The position numbers and the translations under genes are program-made. Positions 34,396-43,400 of a DNA stretch of 64,000 nt are shown here, one piece after another. Origin of the DNA: an uncultured Prevotella sp. (lineage in GTDB: Bacteria > Bacteroidota > Bacteroidia > Bacteroidales > Bacteroidaceae); contig ONBC01000028.1 of the NCBI GenBank assembly GCA_900315955.1, forward strand, positions 1-64,000. Reading direction: 5' to 3'. Each line of letters begins with the position of its first letter. Positions within the stretch are counted from its first letter, which is position 1. The notes under the pieces are model-generated. The model was given only the letters and a program-made list of their open reading frames with translations, had not been told where the DNA came from and did no database searches.

Positions 34396-35424
34396 ATGAA
34401 CAAAGTATTGTTGATATACACAGGCGGAACCATAGGGATGGGTCAGAATCCAAGGACGGGTGCGTTGGAACCGCTCGATTTCAATCATCTTGAGAACTCT
34501 ATGCCTGAGTTTAATCTCATCCGTAAAAATGTAGATGTAAATGTCTATCAGTTCACGCCGCCTATAGATTCCAGTGACATGATGCCGAAAAACTGGGCTC
34601 AGCTCGTAAGGATTATCGCAAGGAATTATACGCAATACGATGGTTTCGTGATTCTCCATGGCACGGACACGATGGCTTACACTGCCTCCGCCCTGTCGTT
34701 TATGTTGGAGAATCTCACCAAGCCCGTTATTCTGACAGGCTCACAACTCCCTATTGGTCAGCTCCGTACAGACGGAAAGGAGAACCTTATCACGAGCATT
34801 GAGCTTGCTGCCATGAAGGACGAGGAAGGACATGCGCGGGTGCCCGAGGTTTGCATCTATTTCAGCGGCCGACTTCTGCGCGGCAACCGCTCGACGAAGA
34901 TCAACGCCGAAGGCTTTTATGCTTTCGACAGTTTCAATTATCCGCATTTGTGCGAGGCGGGTGTCAACTTCACGTTTGCTGAACATCATATTCTCAAGCC
35001 CGACTTCTCCAAACGCATGATACCCCATTACGCGATGGATGAGAATGTATTGGTGTTCAGTATCTTTCCCGGCATCCAAGAGCGGATCTTCAGAAATATT
35101 CTCGATTCCACAACGTTGCGGGGTATCGTTATGCGAACCTTCGGAAGCGGAAATGCACCCCATATCCATTGGCTCATGCCCTTGCTCAGGGAAGCAGCGC
35201 AACGGGGTGTTACCATTGTGAACATCAGTCAGTGCGTGGCAGGCAATGTGGTGATGAACCGCTACGATACGGGTTATCAGCTCATGGACATCGGAGTCGT
35301 ATCGGGGCATGACGGAACCGTGGAGGCTGCTATTACCAAACTCATGTTCCTGCAAGGAATGTATTCGGATGCCAACATCATCCGCGGGCTGATGAATCAG
35401 TCGATTGCCGGGGAGATTTCGTAA
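34396..35424 (+). CDS. ansA: Type I L-asparaginase
   Basis: 342 residues from ATG 34396; an ATG ten codons earlier overlaps the upstream gene. It begins MNKVLLIYTGGTIGM with the nucleophile Thr in YTGGTIGM (about 8-15), and a second catalytic motif GFVILHGTDTMAYTA (about residues 82-96). No signal peptide, so the cytoplasmic type I form. It hydrolyses asparagine to aspartate and ammonia, acting as a dimer or tetramer. Convergent with wecB across a palindromic repeat. Confidence 0.9.
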   Translation: MNKVLLIYTGGTIGMGQNPRTGALEPLDFNHLENSMPEFNLIRKNVDVNVYQFTPPIDSSDMMPKNWAQLVRIIARNYTQYDGFVILHGTDTMAYTASALSFMLENLTKPVILTGSQLPIGQLRTDGKENLITSIELAAMKDEEGHARVPEVCIYFSGRLLRGNRSTKINAEGFYAFDSFNYPHLCEAGVNFTFAEHHILKPDFSKRMIPHYAMDENVLVFSIFPGIQERIFRNILDSTTLRGIVMRTFGSGNAPHIHWLMPLLREAAQRGVTIVNISQCVAGNVVMNRYDTGYQLMDIGVVSGHDGTVEAAITKLMFLQGMYSDANIIRGLMNQSIAGEIS

Positions 35425-35429
35425 GTTTG

Positions 35430-35534
35430 TGAGTTTAGAAGTTTTTAAGTTTAGAAGTTTTTAAGTTTAGAAGTCCGGACTTCTGATAAACTTCTGGACT
35501 TCTGGACTTCCGGACTTCTGATAAACTTCCGCAC
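35430..35534. repeat. Palindromic GAAGTCCGGACTTC repeat cluster
   Basis: AAGTTTAGAAGTTTTT units, then the perfect palindrome AGAAGTCCGGACTTCT and several ACTTCTGGACTTCCGG units. It fills the convergent gap of ansA and wecB and probably ends both transcripts. Related to repeats at 15903-15975. Confidence 0.65.
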
Positions 35535-36647
35535 TTACGCTTTTTCCCCTTCCAATATTCTCAGCATGCGGTCGGCACTGCGCCCGTCCCATCTGTCGGG
35601 CAGTGCGCCTTCCTTCCATTTTCCGGCAGCGGCCTCAGCCACTGTCTTACCGAGGATCTGTGCATCTTCACCTACGAGAACATTGGTTCCTATCTTTACG
35701 GTCTCTATATTCTCGGTATAAGAGTTGAGGGTGATGCACGGCACATGGTTGAACGTTGCCTCTTCTGCCACGTTTCCCGAGTCGGTGATGATCGCCTTGG
35801 CATGCTCCGTGAGCCAGGCAAAGGCAAGATACGGCAACGGGGCGACGATATGGAATGCCTTCTTGTCGTCTTCACTGAGCAATGACGCTACAGCCTCAGC
35901 TGCTAAACTACGCAGCGGAGCAATGACAGGAACTCCATGGGCATTGTCGATAATGGCCTTCACCATGAGCTTCAGATTCGCTTTGTTGGCACTAGCTATG
36001 AGAGCTTTGCGGTTCAGCGTAAATACAAAGTAATCCTTTCCTTTAAGTCCTAACTCACCAATAGCAGCAGGTTTCTGCAGTTTGTCATGGATGAACCGCA
36101 GGTTGTCCATCAGGATATTTCCTACCATGTAGACCTTAGAGAGCTCCGCTCCCTCGCGGTTGGCAATGGAGTTGTTGCTGGCCCCTGCAGTGAAGAGAAT
36201 ATCAGACAGGCCGTCGATGACGAGCCGGTTCACTTCCTTCGGCATGTTGATATCGAAGGAGCGCGTGCCGGCAGCGATATGTGCGAGGCGGATGCCATGC
36301 TTCTTCGTCACGATAGCTACAGCCATCGTTGAAGCAAGATCATCAACGACAACCACGGTGTCTGTGGGATGCTGCTGGAGGTAGATCTCGAATTTTTGCA
36401 TCACCTGGCCCGTGATATCACTGAGGTTCGTGGCCGTCACCCCGAGAAACGTGTCGGGGCGGGGTATCTCCAAGTCGGCATAGAGCGACTTGTCAAGAGT
36501 CGGATCGTCCTCCGCGCCCGTATAGACCAGTTGCATGTCTACCGCGCAGGGAGCCGACAGGTCGGTCTTGCTCTTCTGAATGTCTCTGATGAGCGGTGCC
36601 ACCTTAATGAAGTTGGGGCGCGCACCGCATACAATGCATAAGTTCAT
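35535..36647 (-). CDS. wecB: UDP-N-acetylglucosamine 2-epimerase (non-hydrolysing)
   Basis: 370 residues, GT-B fold. It starts MNLCIVCGARPNFIKVAPLI, the family hallmark, with the C-terminal UDP-binding half containing ITDSGNVAEEA (about 285-295). It interconverts UDP-GlcNAc and UDP-ManNAc for cell-surface glycans. No dehydrogenase or glycan cluster is adjacent. It is instead the last gene of a leftward run after M48 protease, NfeD and SPFH genes, 28 bases after the last of these. Confidence 0.9.
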   Translation of the reverse strand: MNLCIVCGARPNFIKVAPLIRDIQKSKTDLSAPCAVDMQLVYTGAEDDPTLDKSLYADLEIPRPDTFLGVTATNLSDITGQVMQKFEIYLQQHPTDTVVVVDDLASTMAVAIVTKKHGIRLAHIAAGTRSFDINMPKEVNRLVIDGLSDILFTAGASNNSIANREGAELSKVYMVGNILMDNLRFIHDKLQKPAAIGELGLKGKDYFVFTLNRKALIASANKANLKLMVKAIIDNAHGVPVIAPLRSLAAEAVASLLSEDDKKAFHIVAPLPYLAFAWLTEHAKAIITDSGNVAEEATFNHVPCITLNSYTENIETVKIGTNVLVGEDAQILGKTVAEAAAGKWKEGALPDRWDGRSADRMLRILEGEKA

Positions 36648-36675
36648 TTCTCTTGTTTATTATTTGAAGCCTGTT

Positions 36676-37620
36676 CTATTTGAACAGCTCTTTTATCCCT
36701 CCTAAGCTTCCCATGAGGTTGCTGGCTTCGTAAGGCAGGAAGACTGTCTTCGACTTGTCGCCCGAAGCCACTTGCTGAAGCATCTGGATATAGTTTTTGG
36801 CAAGCAGGTAGTTGGCGGGGTTGGTCGACTGTCCCACGGCCTGCGTGATCTTCTCGATGGCTGCAGCCTCGGCCTCAGCTTTCCGAATACGCGCTGTAGC
36901 TTCACCCTCGGCGCGGAGAATGGCCTGTTGCTTGTCGGCTTCGGCGCGGTTGATGGTAGCTGCTTTTTCACCCTCCGACTGAAGGATCTGGGCTTGTTTC
37001 TGTCCTTCGGAAGTGAGGATTGTGGCACGCTTGTCACGCTCAGCCTGCATCTGCTTCTCCATGGCCTGGAGCACGCTCTGTGGAGGCGTGATATCCTGCA
37101 GTTCCACGCGGTTGACCTTGATACCCCATTTGTTGGTGGCGTCATCGAGCACGCCGCGGAGCTTGGTGTTGATGACGTCGCGTGAGGTCAGCGTCTGATC
37201 GAGCTCCATCTCGCCAATGATGTTACGCAAAGTCGTCTGTGTGAGTTTCTCAATGGCATTAGGGAGGTTATTAATCTCATAGACCGCCTTGAAAGGATCG
37301 ACAATCTGGAAGTAGAGCAGGGCATTGATCTGCATCTGGATGTTATCCTTGGTGATAACATTCTGTTTGTCAAAGTCATACACTTGCTCTCTGAGGTCAA
37401 TATGATTGCTGTAGGTGTAGCGTCCACGCTGATAGGTCACGATGACTTTTGCCCGGTCGATGAACGGGATGATGATGTTGATGCCTGGTTGAAGCGTTGC
37501 ATAGTATTTGCCGAGGCGTTCGATGATACGGGTCTCACTCTGTGGGATGATGACGACAGCCATCTTGACAAAGATGAGTGCGAGGACGACGAGTCCAATG
37601 AGAACATAGATTCCAATCAT
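36676..37620 (-). CDS. SPFH/stomatin-family membrane protein (QmcA-like)
   Basis: 314 residues from the ATG at 37618-37620; longer in-frame starts run antisense-like through nfeD and are rejected. One N-terminal membrane helix (about 3-21), an SPFH/Band 7 domain (about 22-190: IIERLGKYYATLQPG) and an Ala/Glu/Lys-rich coiled coil (about 190-260, AEADKQQAILRAEGEATARI). Stomatin-like proteins form large oligomers at membrane microdomains. It pairs with an NfeD protein 29 bases upstream, the usual partnership. Confidence 0.92.
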   Translation of the reverse strand: MIGIYVLIGLVVLALIFVKMAVVIIPQSETRIIERLGKYYATLQPGINIIIPFIDRAKVIVTYQRGRYTYSNHIDLREQVYDFDKQNVITKDNIQMQINALLYFQIVDPFKAVYEINNLPNAIEKLTQTTLRNIIGEMELDQTLTSRDVINTKLRGVLDDATNKWGIKVNRVELQDITPPQSVLQAMEKQMQAERDKRATILTSEGQKQAQILQSEGEKAATINRAEADKQQAILRAEGEATARIRKAEAEAAAIEKITQAVGQSTNPANYLLAKNYIQMLQQVASGDKSKTVFLPYEASNLMGSLGGIKELFK

Positions 37621-37649
37621 GGGTTTATAAGTTAGGGTTAATAATGAGT

Positions 37650-38099
37650 TTACTTTCTGGTAACGGTGACGATGATGCTGTCCCGCTTCTTGATGACGAC
37701 CTCCTCCCCTTTGGTGAAAGTCTCTCCATGCTCTGTCACGGCCCGCCATTCGTCGCCGTCCACTTTCACGTAGCCTGGTTTCTCGGGAGCTATAGGTTCG
37801 ATGACAATACCTGTGCTCCCGATGAGTGCGTCTGCATTGCTCACGCGGTTGTCGTGTCCCGGATGGACATATTTGACGACAAACGGGCGCACGCAGAACA
37901 CACAGACCAGTGAGGCAACAGCGAACACCACGACCTGCACCCACAGTGGGGTTGGGAACAGGGACGTGATGACAGCGCATGCAGCGCCTACGGCAAAGCA
38001 CATCAAATAGAATGTGCCGGATGTCACTTCTAAAATGAGAGCAAGGATGCAGATAAGCGTCCATACCAGCCACAGGTTTGAGGTGAGATAGTCTATCAT
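37650..38099 (-). CDS. NfeD-family membrane protein
   Basis: 149 residues. Three hydrophobic segments at about 9-27, 29-48 and 54-72 are followed by a soluble OB-fold domain (about 88-149) with LIGSTGIVIEPIAPEKPGYV and GDEWRAV. This is the short NfeD form without the ClpP-like protease domain. NfeD proteins work with the SPFH protein encoded next to them in membrane organisation. It lies 46 bases after the M48 protease gene. Confidence 0.9.
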   Translation of the reverse strand: MIDYLTSNLWLVWTLICILALILEVTSGTFYLMCFAVGAACAVITSLFPTPLWVQVVVFAVASLVCVFCVRPFVVKYVHPGHDNRVSNADALIGSTGIVIEPIAPEKPGYVKVDGDEWRAVTEHGETFTKGEEVVIKKRDSIIVTVTRK

Positions 38100-38145
38100 A
38101 GGAGTCGTTTGGGATTATTCGTAAATGGATTTTATTTCAACGACC

Positions 38146-39042
38146 TTATCTTCTACGCTTTGTCGTAGTTTTCTTGGTCGTGGTCTTTTTAGTCGTGGTC
38201 TTCTTTGTCGTAGTCGTCTTTGCGTAGCCGGAAGCCTGATAATATTTCATAGCCTCTGGCAGCTCTTTCTGGATGGCAGCGATACGCTTGGCATCTGACG
38301 GGTGGTCAGAGAGGAAATCGCTCTGATTGCCACTGTTGCTGCTTGCTGCCATGCGCTGCCAAAAAGAGATAGCCGTCTCGGGGTTGTAACCGGCCATGGC
38401 TGCGAAAATCAGTCCCATGTGATCGGCTTCGCTTTCGTCATCACGACTGTATTTGAGGTTGGCTAAGTTAAAGCCTGTTTGGGCAATGGAGGCTGCCACA
38501 TTAGCGGCATCGCTTCCGACAACCTGACCAAGGATGGCACCGCCGATCTGCGTGCCGTACTGCTGACGAATCTTCTTTGACATCTGCTCAGCCGAGTGCT
38601 TGGCTACAGCGTGAGCTATCTCATGCCCGAGGACGATGGCCAGGGAAGCCTCGTTCTGCGTGATGGGAAGCAGACCCTCATAGACGACAATCTTGCCGCC
38701 GGGCATACAGAAAGCGTTGGCCTCACTGTTCTGTACGAGGTTGAACTCCCAAGAGAAGTTCTTTACCTCCGAAGACAGACCGTTGTTCTTCAGATAGGTC
38801 TCCACTGCATTGGCAAGCCTTGTTCCCACGCGCTTTACCATAGCCGTGTTGGCGGCATTGGTAGAGAGCTTGGCTGTCTTCATAAACTCGGAATACTGTT
38901 GATTGCTCAGACTGAGCACTTGTTCATCAGTGACAAGCAAAGTGTGCTTACGCCCTGTGATTGGAACTGTCGAGGTTGTGCCACATGCGGCGAACAACAA
39001 TGTGGCAATCACTGACATAAGAATGAACTTAAAATGTCTCAT
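38146..39042 (-). CDS. M48-family metalloprotease, lipoprotein (BepA/LoiP-like)
   Basis: 298 residues. Lipoprotein signal with lipobox Cys20 (LFAAC). The zinc motif HEIAH is at 140-144 and the third ligand lies in DESEADHMG (about 202-210). The C-terminus is a Thr/Lys repeat (KTTTKKTTTKK units, about 274-298), unusual for the family and possibly cell-wall or surface binding. It probably handles misfolded outer-membrane proteins in the periplasm. First gene of the leftward operon, with TATCTTTG at 39058-39065. Confidence 0.9.
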   Translation of the reverse strand: MRHFKFILMSVIATLLFAACGTTSTVPITGRKHTLLVTDEQVLSLSNQQYSEFMKTAKLSTNAANTAMVKRVGTRLANAVETYLKNNGLSSEVKNFSWEFNLVQNSEANAFCMPGGKIVVYEGLLPITQNEASLAIVLGHEIAHAVAKHSAEQMSKKIRQQYGTQIGGAILGQVVGSDAANVAASIAQTGFNLANLKYSRDDESEADHMGLIFAAMAGYNPETAISFWQRMAASSNSGNQSDFLSDHPSDAKRIAAIQKELPEAMKYYQASGYAKTTTTKKTTTKKTTTKKTTTKRRR

Positions 39043-39057
39043 TTCTTTTTATTTCTG

Positions 39058-39065
39058 CAAAGATA
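39058..39065 (-). promoter_or_regulatory. Promoter box of the M48/nfeD/SPFH/wecB operon
   Basis: TATCTTTG followed by CA on the minus strand, about 15 bases before the ATG. Confidence 0.6.
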
Positions 39066-39248
39066 AGAAAATAAGGCATTCAATCATACAGTTTAAATGT
39101 TTTTTAACACAGAATAGTGAGAACGTATCTATTCGAATCCTATTTCCTAAGACATATCTTTCAACACAAAAGTCATATCCTCGTGTTTTTACGTGCGAGA
39201 AAAATGAAAATCAAGCAAAGGCATAGGTATACAATTCATACCAATTAT

Positions 39249-39303
39249 CTTTACAAAAAGTAAAAAGTCTTGTCATTGGAAATTCACGAAAGAGAACGCG
39301 AAA
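39249..39303 (+). repeat. Dispersed intergenic repeat, copy B
   Basis: CTTTACAAAAAGTAAAAAGT... through ACGAAAGAGAACGCGAA, a diverged copy of the block at 13373-13428. It lies in the 820-base gap between the M48 protease and ruvA. Confidence 0.55.
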
Positions 39304-39360
39304 GCGAGGTTTGAAAGACAAAAAATGAGGCTTTAAGGTGAAAATGTGGAATAGGAAAAC

Positions 39361-39469
39361 GACCTTACTACGGTTAGGTCACTGCCATTTAACTGTAAAG
39401 GGACCTTCATAACCGTTAAATGGCAGTGACCTAACGCAATAAGGTACCCTACCTAACCATAGTAAGGTC
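39361..39469. repeat. Nested inverted repeat with 21-bp perfect arms
   Basis: GTTAGGTCACTGCCATTTAAC (39373-39393, one base over 20, quoted without its last base as GTTAGGTCACTGCCATTTAA) pairs perfectly with 39415-39435. Outer arms GACCTTACTA (39361-39370) and TAGTAAGGTC (39460-39469) give a third, competing partner. MITE-like or a strong regulatory hairpin. No gene is inside. Confidence 0.7.
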
Positions 39470-39682
39470 AGTGATATGGTAAGATCAAAAAAGTCCTTTG
39501 AAAGCATAACCTACATAACTACTTGATTTACATCGATTTGCCAACTCAACACGAGAATCGCTTATTTTCGTCCAACGACCTATTCGCTCGAAAAAAATCG
39601 ATTCTCAGAGGGGGTTGAAAAAAATAAATCTTGACATATACGACATCACTTGACACATCGTGAAGAAATATTCATTCAACAT

Positions 39683-39749
39683 GTCTTTTCATGAATGATA
39701 ACCTCTAGGCTCGCATTTGAGAGAGATCGCCTCACCGTCATGAAAAGAC
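39683..39749. repeat. 12-bp inverted repeat
   Basis: GTCTTTTCATGA (39683-39694) and TCATGAAAAGAC (39738-39749) flank 43 bases, about 115 bases upstream of ruvA. Role unknown. Confidence 0.5.
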
Positions 39750-39863
39750 GCGGACAGTTCGAAACAGGTTGACTCTTGTATAAGGCATACCCAACATTAA
39801 TCTCAGACAAACACAATATAATGAATAGAACAGCGTTTCTATTAAGGATAATAATGTAAAATA

Positions 39864-40461
39864 ATGATTGAATACATCAAAGGAGCGTTGACAGACCTCA
39901 CGCCGGCCCTTGCTGTGGTGGAGGCTGCCGGTGTGGGCTATGCCCTCAACATCTCGCTCTCAACCTACACCAAGATACAAGGACAGAAAGATGTAAAGCT
40001 CTATGTCCATGAACGACAGTTTCACGCTCTACGGCTTTGCCTCGAAGCAGGAGCGTGCGCTCTACCGCTTGCTCATCTCCGTCTCAGGCATTGGGGCCAA
40101 CACGGCACGCATGATGCTCTCCAGTCTCACCCCCACAGAGCTCTGCAATGCCATCGCCAACGGAGACGACAAGCTCATCAAAGGGGTCAAAGGCATCGGA
40201 CTGAAGACGGCACAGCGCGTCATCCTCGACCTGAAGGACAAGATCGTGTCGACAGGCATCGCCGACGAGCTCCATGTATCGGAGTCACACAGCGCCGGAC
40301 CGCAGGTGAACACCGCCGTGAAAGATGAGGCGGTATCAGCCCTCACGATGCTCGGCTTCTCACCCGCTCCTTCTGCCAAGGTCGTTGTCGAGATTCTCAC
40401 CGAGCACCCCGACATGCAAGTGGAGATGGTCGTGAAAGAGGCGCTGAAAAAGATAAAATAA
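39864..40461 (+). pseudogene. ruvA: Holliday junction helicase subunit RuvA, frameshifted
   Basis: RuvA tetramers hold Holliday junctions for RuvB. The N-terminal OB-fold reads MIEYIKGALTDLTPAL to LYVHE in one frame (39864-40013). The rest (DSFTLYGF, then [14 protein letters not shown] and [13 protein letters not shown], and the C-terminal UBA-like domain to 40461) reads in another. Family alignment expects about three residues between HE and DS; a loss of about 8 bases near 40014 would explain the shift. Both halves are otherwise well preserved, so this is a very recent mutation or a sequence error. Adjacent to sprA, as usual in Bacteroidetes. Confidence 0.85.
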
Positions 40462-40464
40462 TTC

Positions 40465-43400
40465 ATGCGCAGGAAGGCTTTCATACTCTTTCTATGGTTG
40501 CTCGTCACATCTGTGGCGAGCTGGGCAGCCATGCCTTCCGACAGCCTGCATACGCGGTGGAAGATACAACGGACGACTCCTGTCACCTATGACGATCTCG
40601 ACCAGAGCGCCATGGACCTGCAACGGCCAGACGGCATCAAATATGATGTCGTCTACAACGACACCATCAACCGCTATATCATCGGCACCCGCCTCGGAGA
40701 CACTTATCTCGCCGCACCGATCATGATGACGCCCGAGGAGTATATGGAATGGAGCGGCAAGCACTGGCGCGACACTTTCTTCCGGGGCAAGAACAGTGAG
40801 ATATTCAAGCAGAAAGGCAAGGAGAAGTTCGACTTTAGCGACATGCATTTCGACCTCGGACCCGCAGAGAAAATCTTCGGGCCCGGCGGCGTGCGCATCC
40901 GCACGCAGGGTACGGCAGAACTGAAGTTCGGCGGTACCTATAAGAACATCGACAACCCGTCGCTCCCCGTAAGGTCCCGGAAAAAGACCTCACTCGACTT
41001 CGACGAGAAGATCAACTTCAACATGAACGGGCGTGTCGGTGACAAGGTCAACATGAACCTCAACTACAACACCGATGCGACCTTCGACTTCGATGCACAG
41101 AACATGAAGTTGAAATACGACGGCAAGGAGGATGAGATCGTGAAACTCGTTGAGGGCGGCAATGTCTCATTCCCCTCCAACTCCTCGTTGATCCAGGGAG
41201 CCTCCTCGCTCTTCGGCCTGCGTACCGACCTGCAGTTTGGTAAACTGAAGTTGCAGCTCGTCGCCTCTCAGAAGAAAAGCACGTCGAAGAGCGTGTCCTC
41301 GCAAGGCGGCAAACAGTTGACGTCTTTCGAGATGGACGCTGCCGACTATGAGGAGAACCGTCACTTCTTCCTCTCACAGTATTTCCACGACCATTACGAC
41401 GCGGGCATGCGGACGCTGCCGAATCTCACCACGGGCGTGACCATCAACCGGGTGGAGATCTGGGTGACGAACAAGAGCGGAACGACGACAAACACCCGAA
41501 ACATCATCGCCCTCACCGACCTCGGCGAGAACAGTAAGGTGAGCAACAGCCGGTGGGCCACGACAGGCTCCACGGTCCCGTCCAATGCCGCCAACACGGA
41601 GTATGAGACGATGACGGGATCCTTGAGTGGGGCGCGAGACATCGACCAGACATCAACGGTGCTCGACGGGGCAGGACTGAAAGGCGGCACCGACTACGAG
41701 AAACTGCAGAGCGCGCGTCTGCTCTCCTCATCGGAGTACACGGTGAACAACGCCCTGGGCTACGTCTCACTGAAGACCTCGTTGCAGACCGACCAGGTGC
41801 TCGCAGTGGCGTACGAATACACCTACGGCGGACGGACCTATCAGGTGGGTGAGTTTGCCAGCGACATCACCGACACCAAGCAGGCGCTGTTCGTGAAGTC
41901 GCTGAAAAACACGAGCAACAACCCTTCGCAAGGCAACTGGCCGTTGATGATGAAGAACGTCTACTATCTCGCCTCCACCTTAGAGAAGGAGAAGTTCCGG
42001 CTCGATGTCAAATATCAGAGCGACACCACCGGCGTCTATCTCAGTTACATCCCCGAACAGCAGGTCAAAGGCACCACACTCATCAAGGTCCTCGGGGCAG
42101 ACCGTCTGGACAACAACAACAAAGCCCACAGCAACGGCTATTTCGACTATGTCGAAGGCTACACCGTGAGCAACGGCCGCGTGTTCTTCCCCGTGGCAGA
42201 GCCTTTCGGCAGTTACATGTACAACTACCTCGTACAACATGGTGTGGCTGCGGAGGTGGCGAAAAAATATGCTTTCACCGAGCTCTACGACTCGACAAAG
42301 ACCATCGCCAAACAGATCGCAGAGAAAGACAAATACATCTTCCAAGGCCAGTATCGTGGCACCCAGGCCAACGTCATCTCTCTCGGAGCATACAATGTGC
42401 CGCAGGGCTCCGTCGTCGTGACCGCTGGCGGTGTGACGCTCACCGAGGGCACCGACTACTCCGTCGACTATTCTGCCGGTGAGGTGACGATCCTCAACCA
42501 GAGCATCATCGATGCCGGAACAACGGTCAACGTGTCTTTGGAGAGCCAGAGCGACTATTCGCAGATGCGAAAGACTATGTTCGGCATGAACTGGGAGTAT
42601 GATTTTTCAAAAAACTTTCAGCTCTCAGGTACCGTCCAGCACCTCGGTGAGCAAGCCCTCACGACAAAGGTCGCCATGGGGGCAGAGCCCGTGAACAACA
42701 CCATCGTAGGGTTCAATATCAATTGGAAACACGAGAGCCAGTGGCTCACCAACGCCCTCGACAAGATCCCGTTCCTTCACCTCACACAACCTTCCCAGAT
42801 ATCTTTCACGGGTGAGTTTGCCAAGCTCTTCGCCGGCCAGGCGAGCGGTGTGCAGGACAACGCCTCGTATATCGACGACTTCGAAGCTTCCACGGATAAG
42901 ATCTCGGTCTTGGATCCTACGGCCTGGATCCTCTCCTCTGTCCCTTCGATGTTCGCCGAGAGCACCGACAAGACGACGCTGCGCTCGGGCTTCAACCGCT
43001 CACAGATGGCGTGGTACACCATCGACCCGCTCTTCACGCGGCGCTCCTCCTCGCTGACACCATCGTATATCAAGAGCGACCTGACGATGCTCTCCGACCC
43101 GTACATGCGTGAGGTCTATGTGCGCGAGCTCTATCCGAACCGCGACCAGAGCAGTTACAACGGGGCTACCTCCACGCTCTCGGTGATGAACATCGCCTAC
43201 TACCCCAACGAACGGGGACCGTACAACTTCAACCCGGACCTCAACTACGACGGTACGCTCAACAACCCCACGCAGCACTGGGGCGGCATGATGCGGCGTC
43301 TCGACACCAACGACTTCCAGCAAGCCAACATCGAGTATGTCGAGTTTTGGATGCTCGACCCGTTCATCCACGAGGAACAGAAAGGCGAGACCGCCACCGG

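Noticed and set aside
39864..40328. The 154-codon frame as a separate gene
   Set aside because: Only its first 50 residues are RuvA; the rest is an out-of-frame, Arg/His-rich read through the real ruvA sequence.
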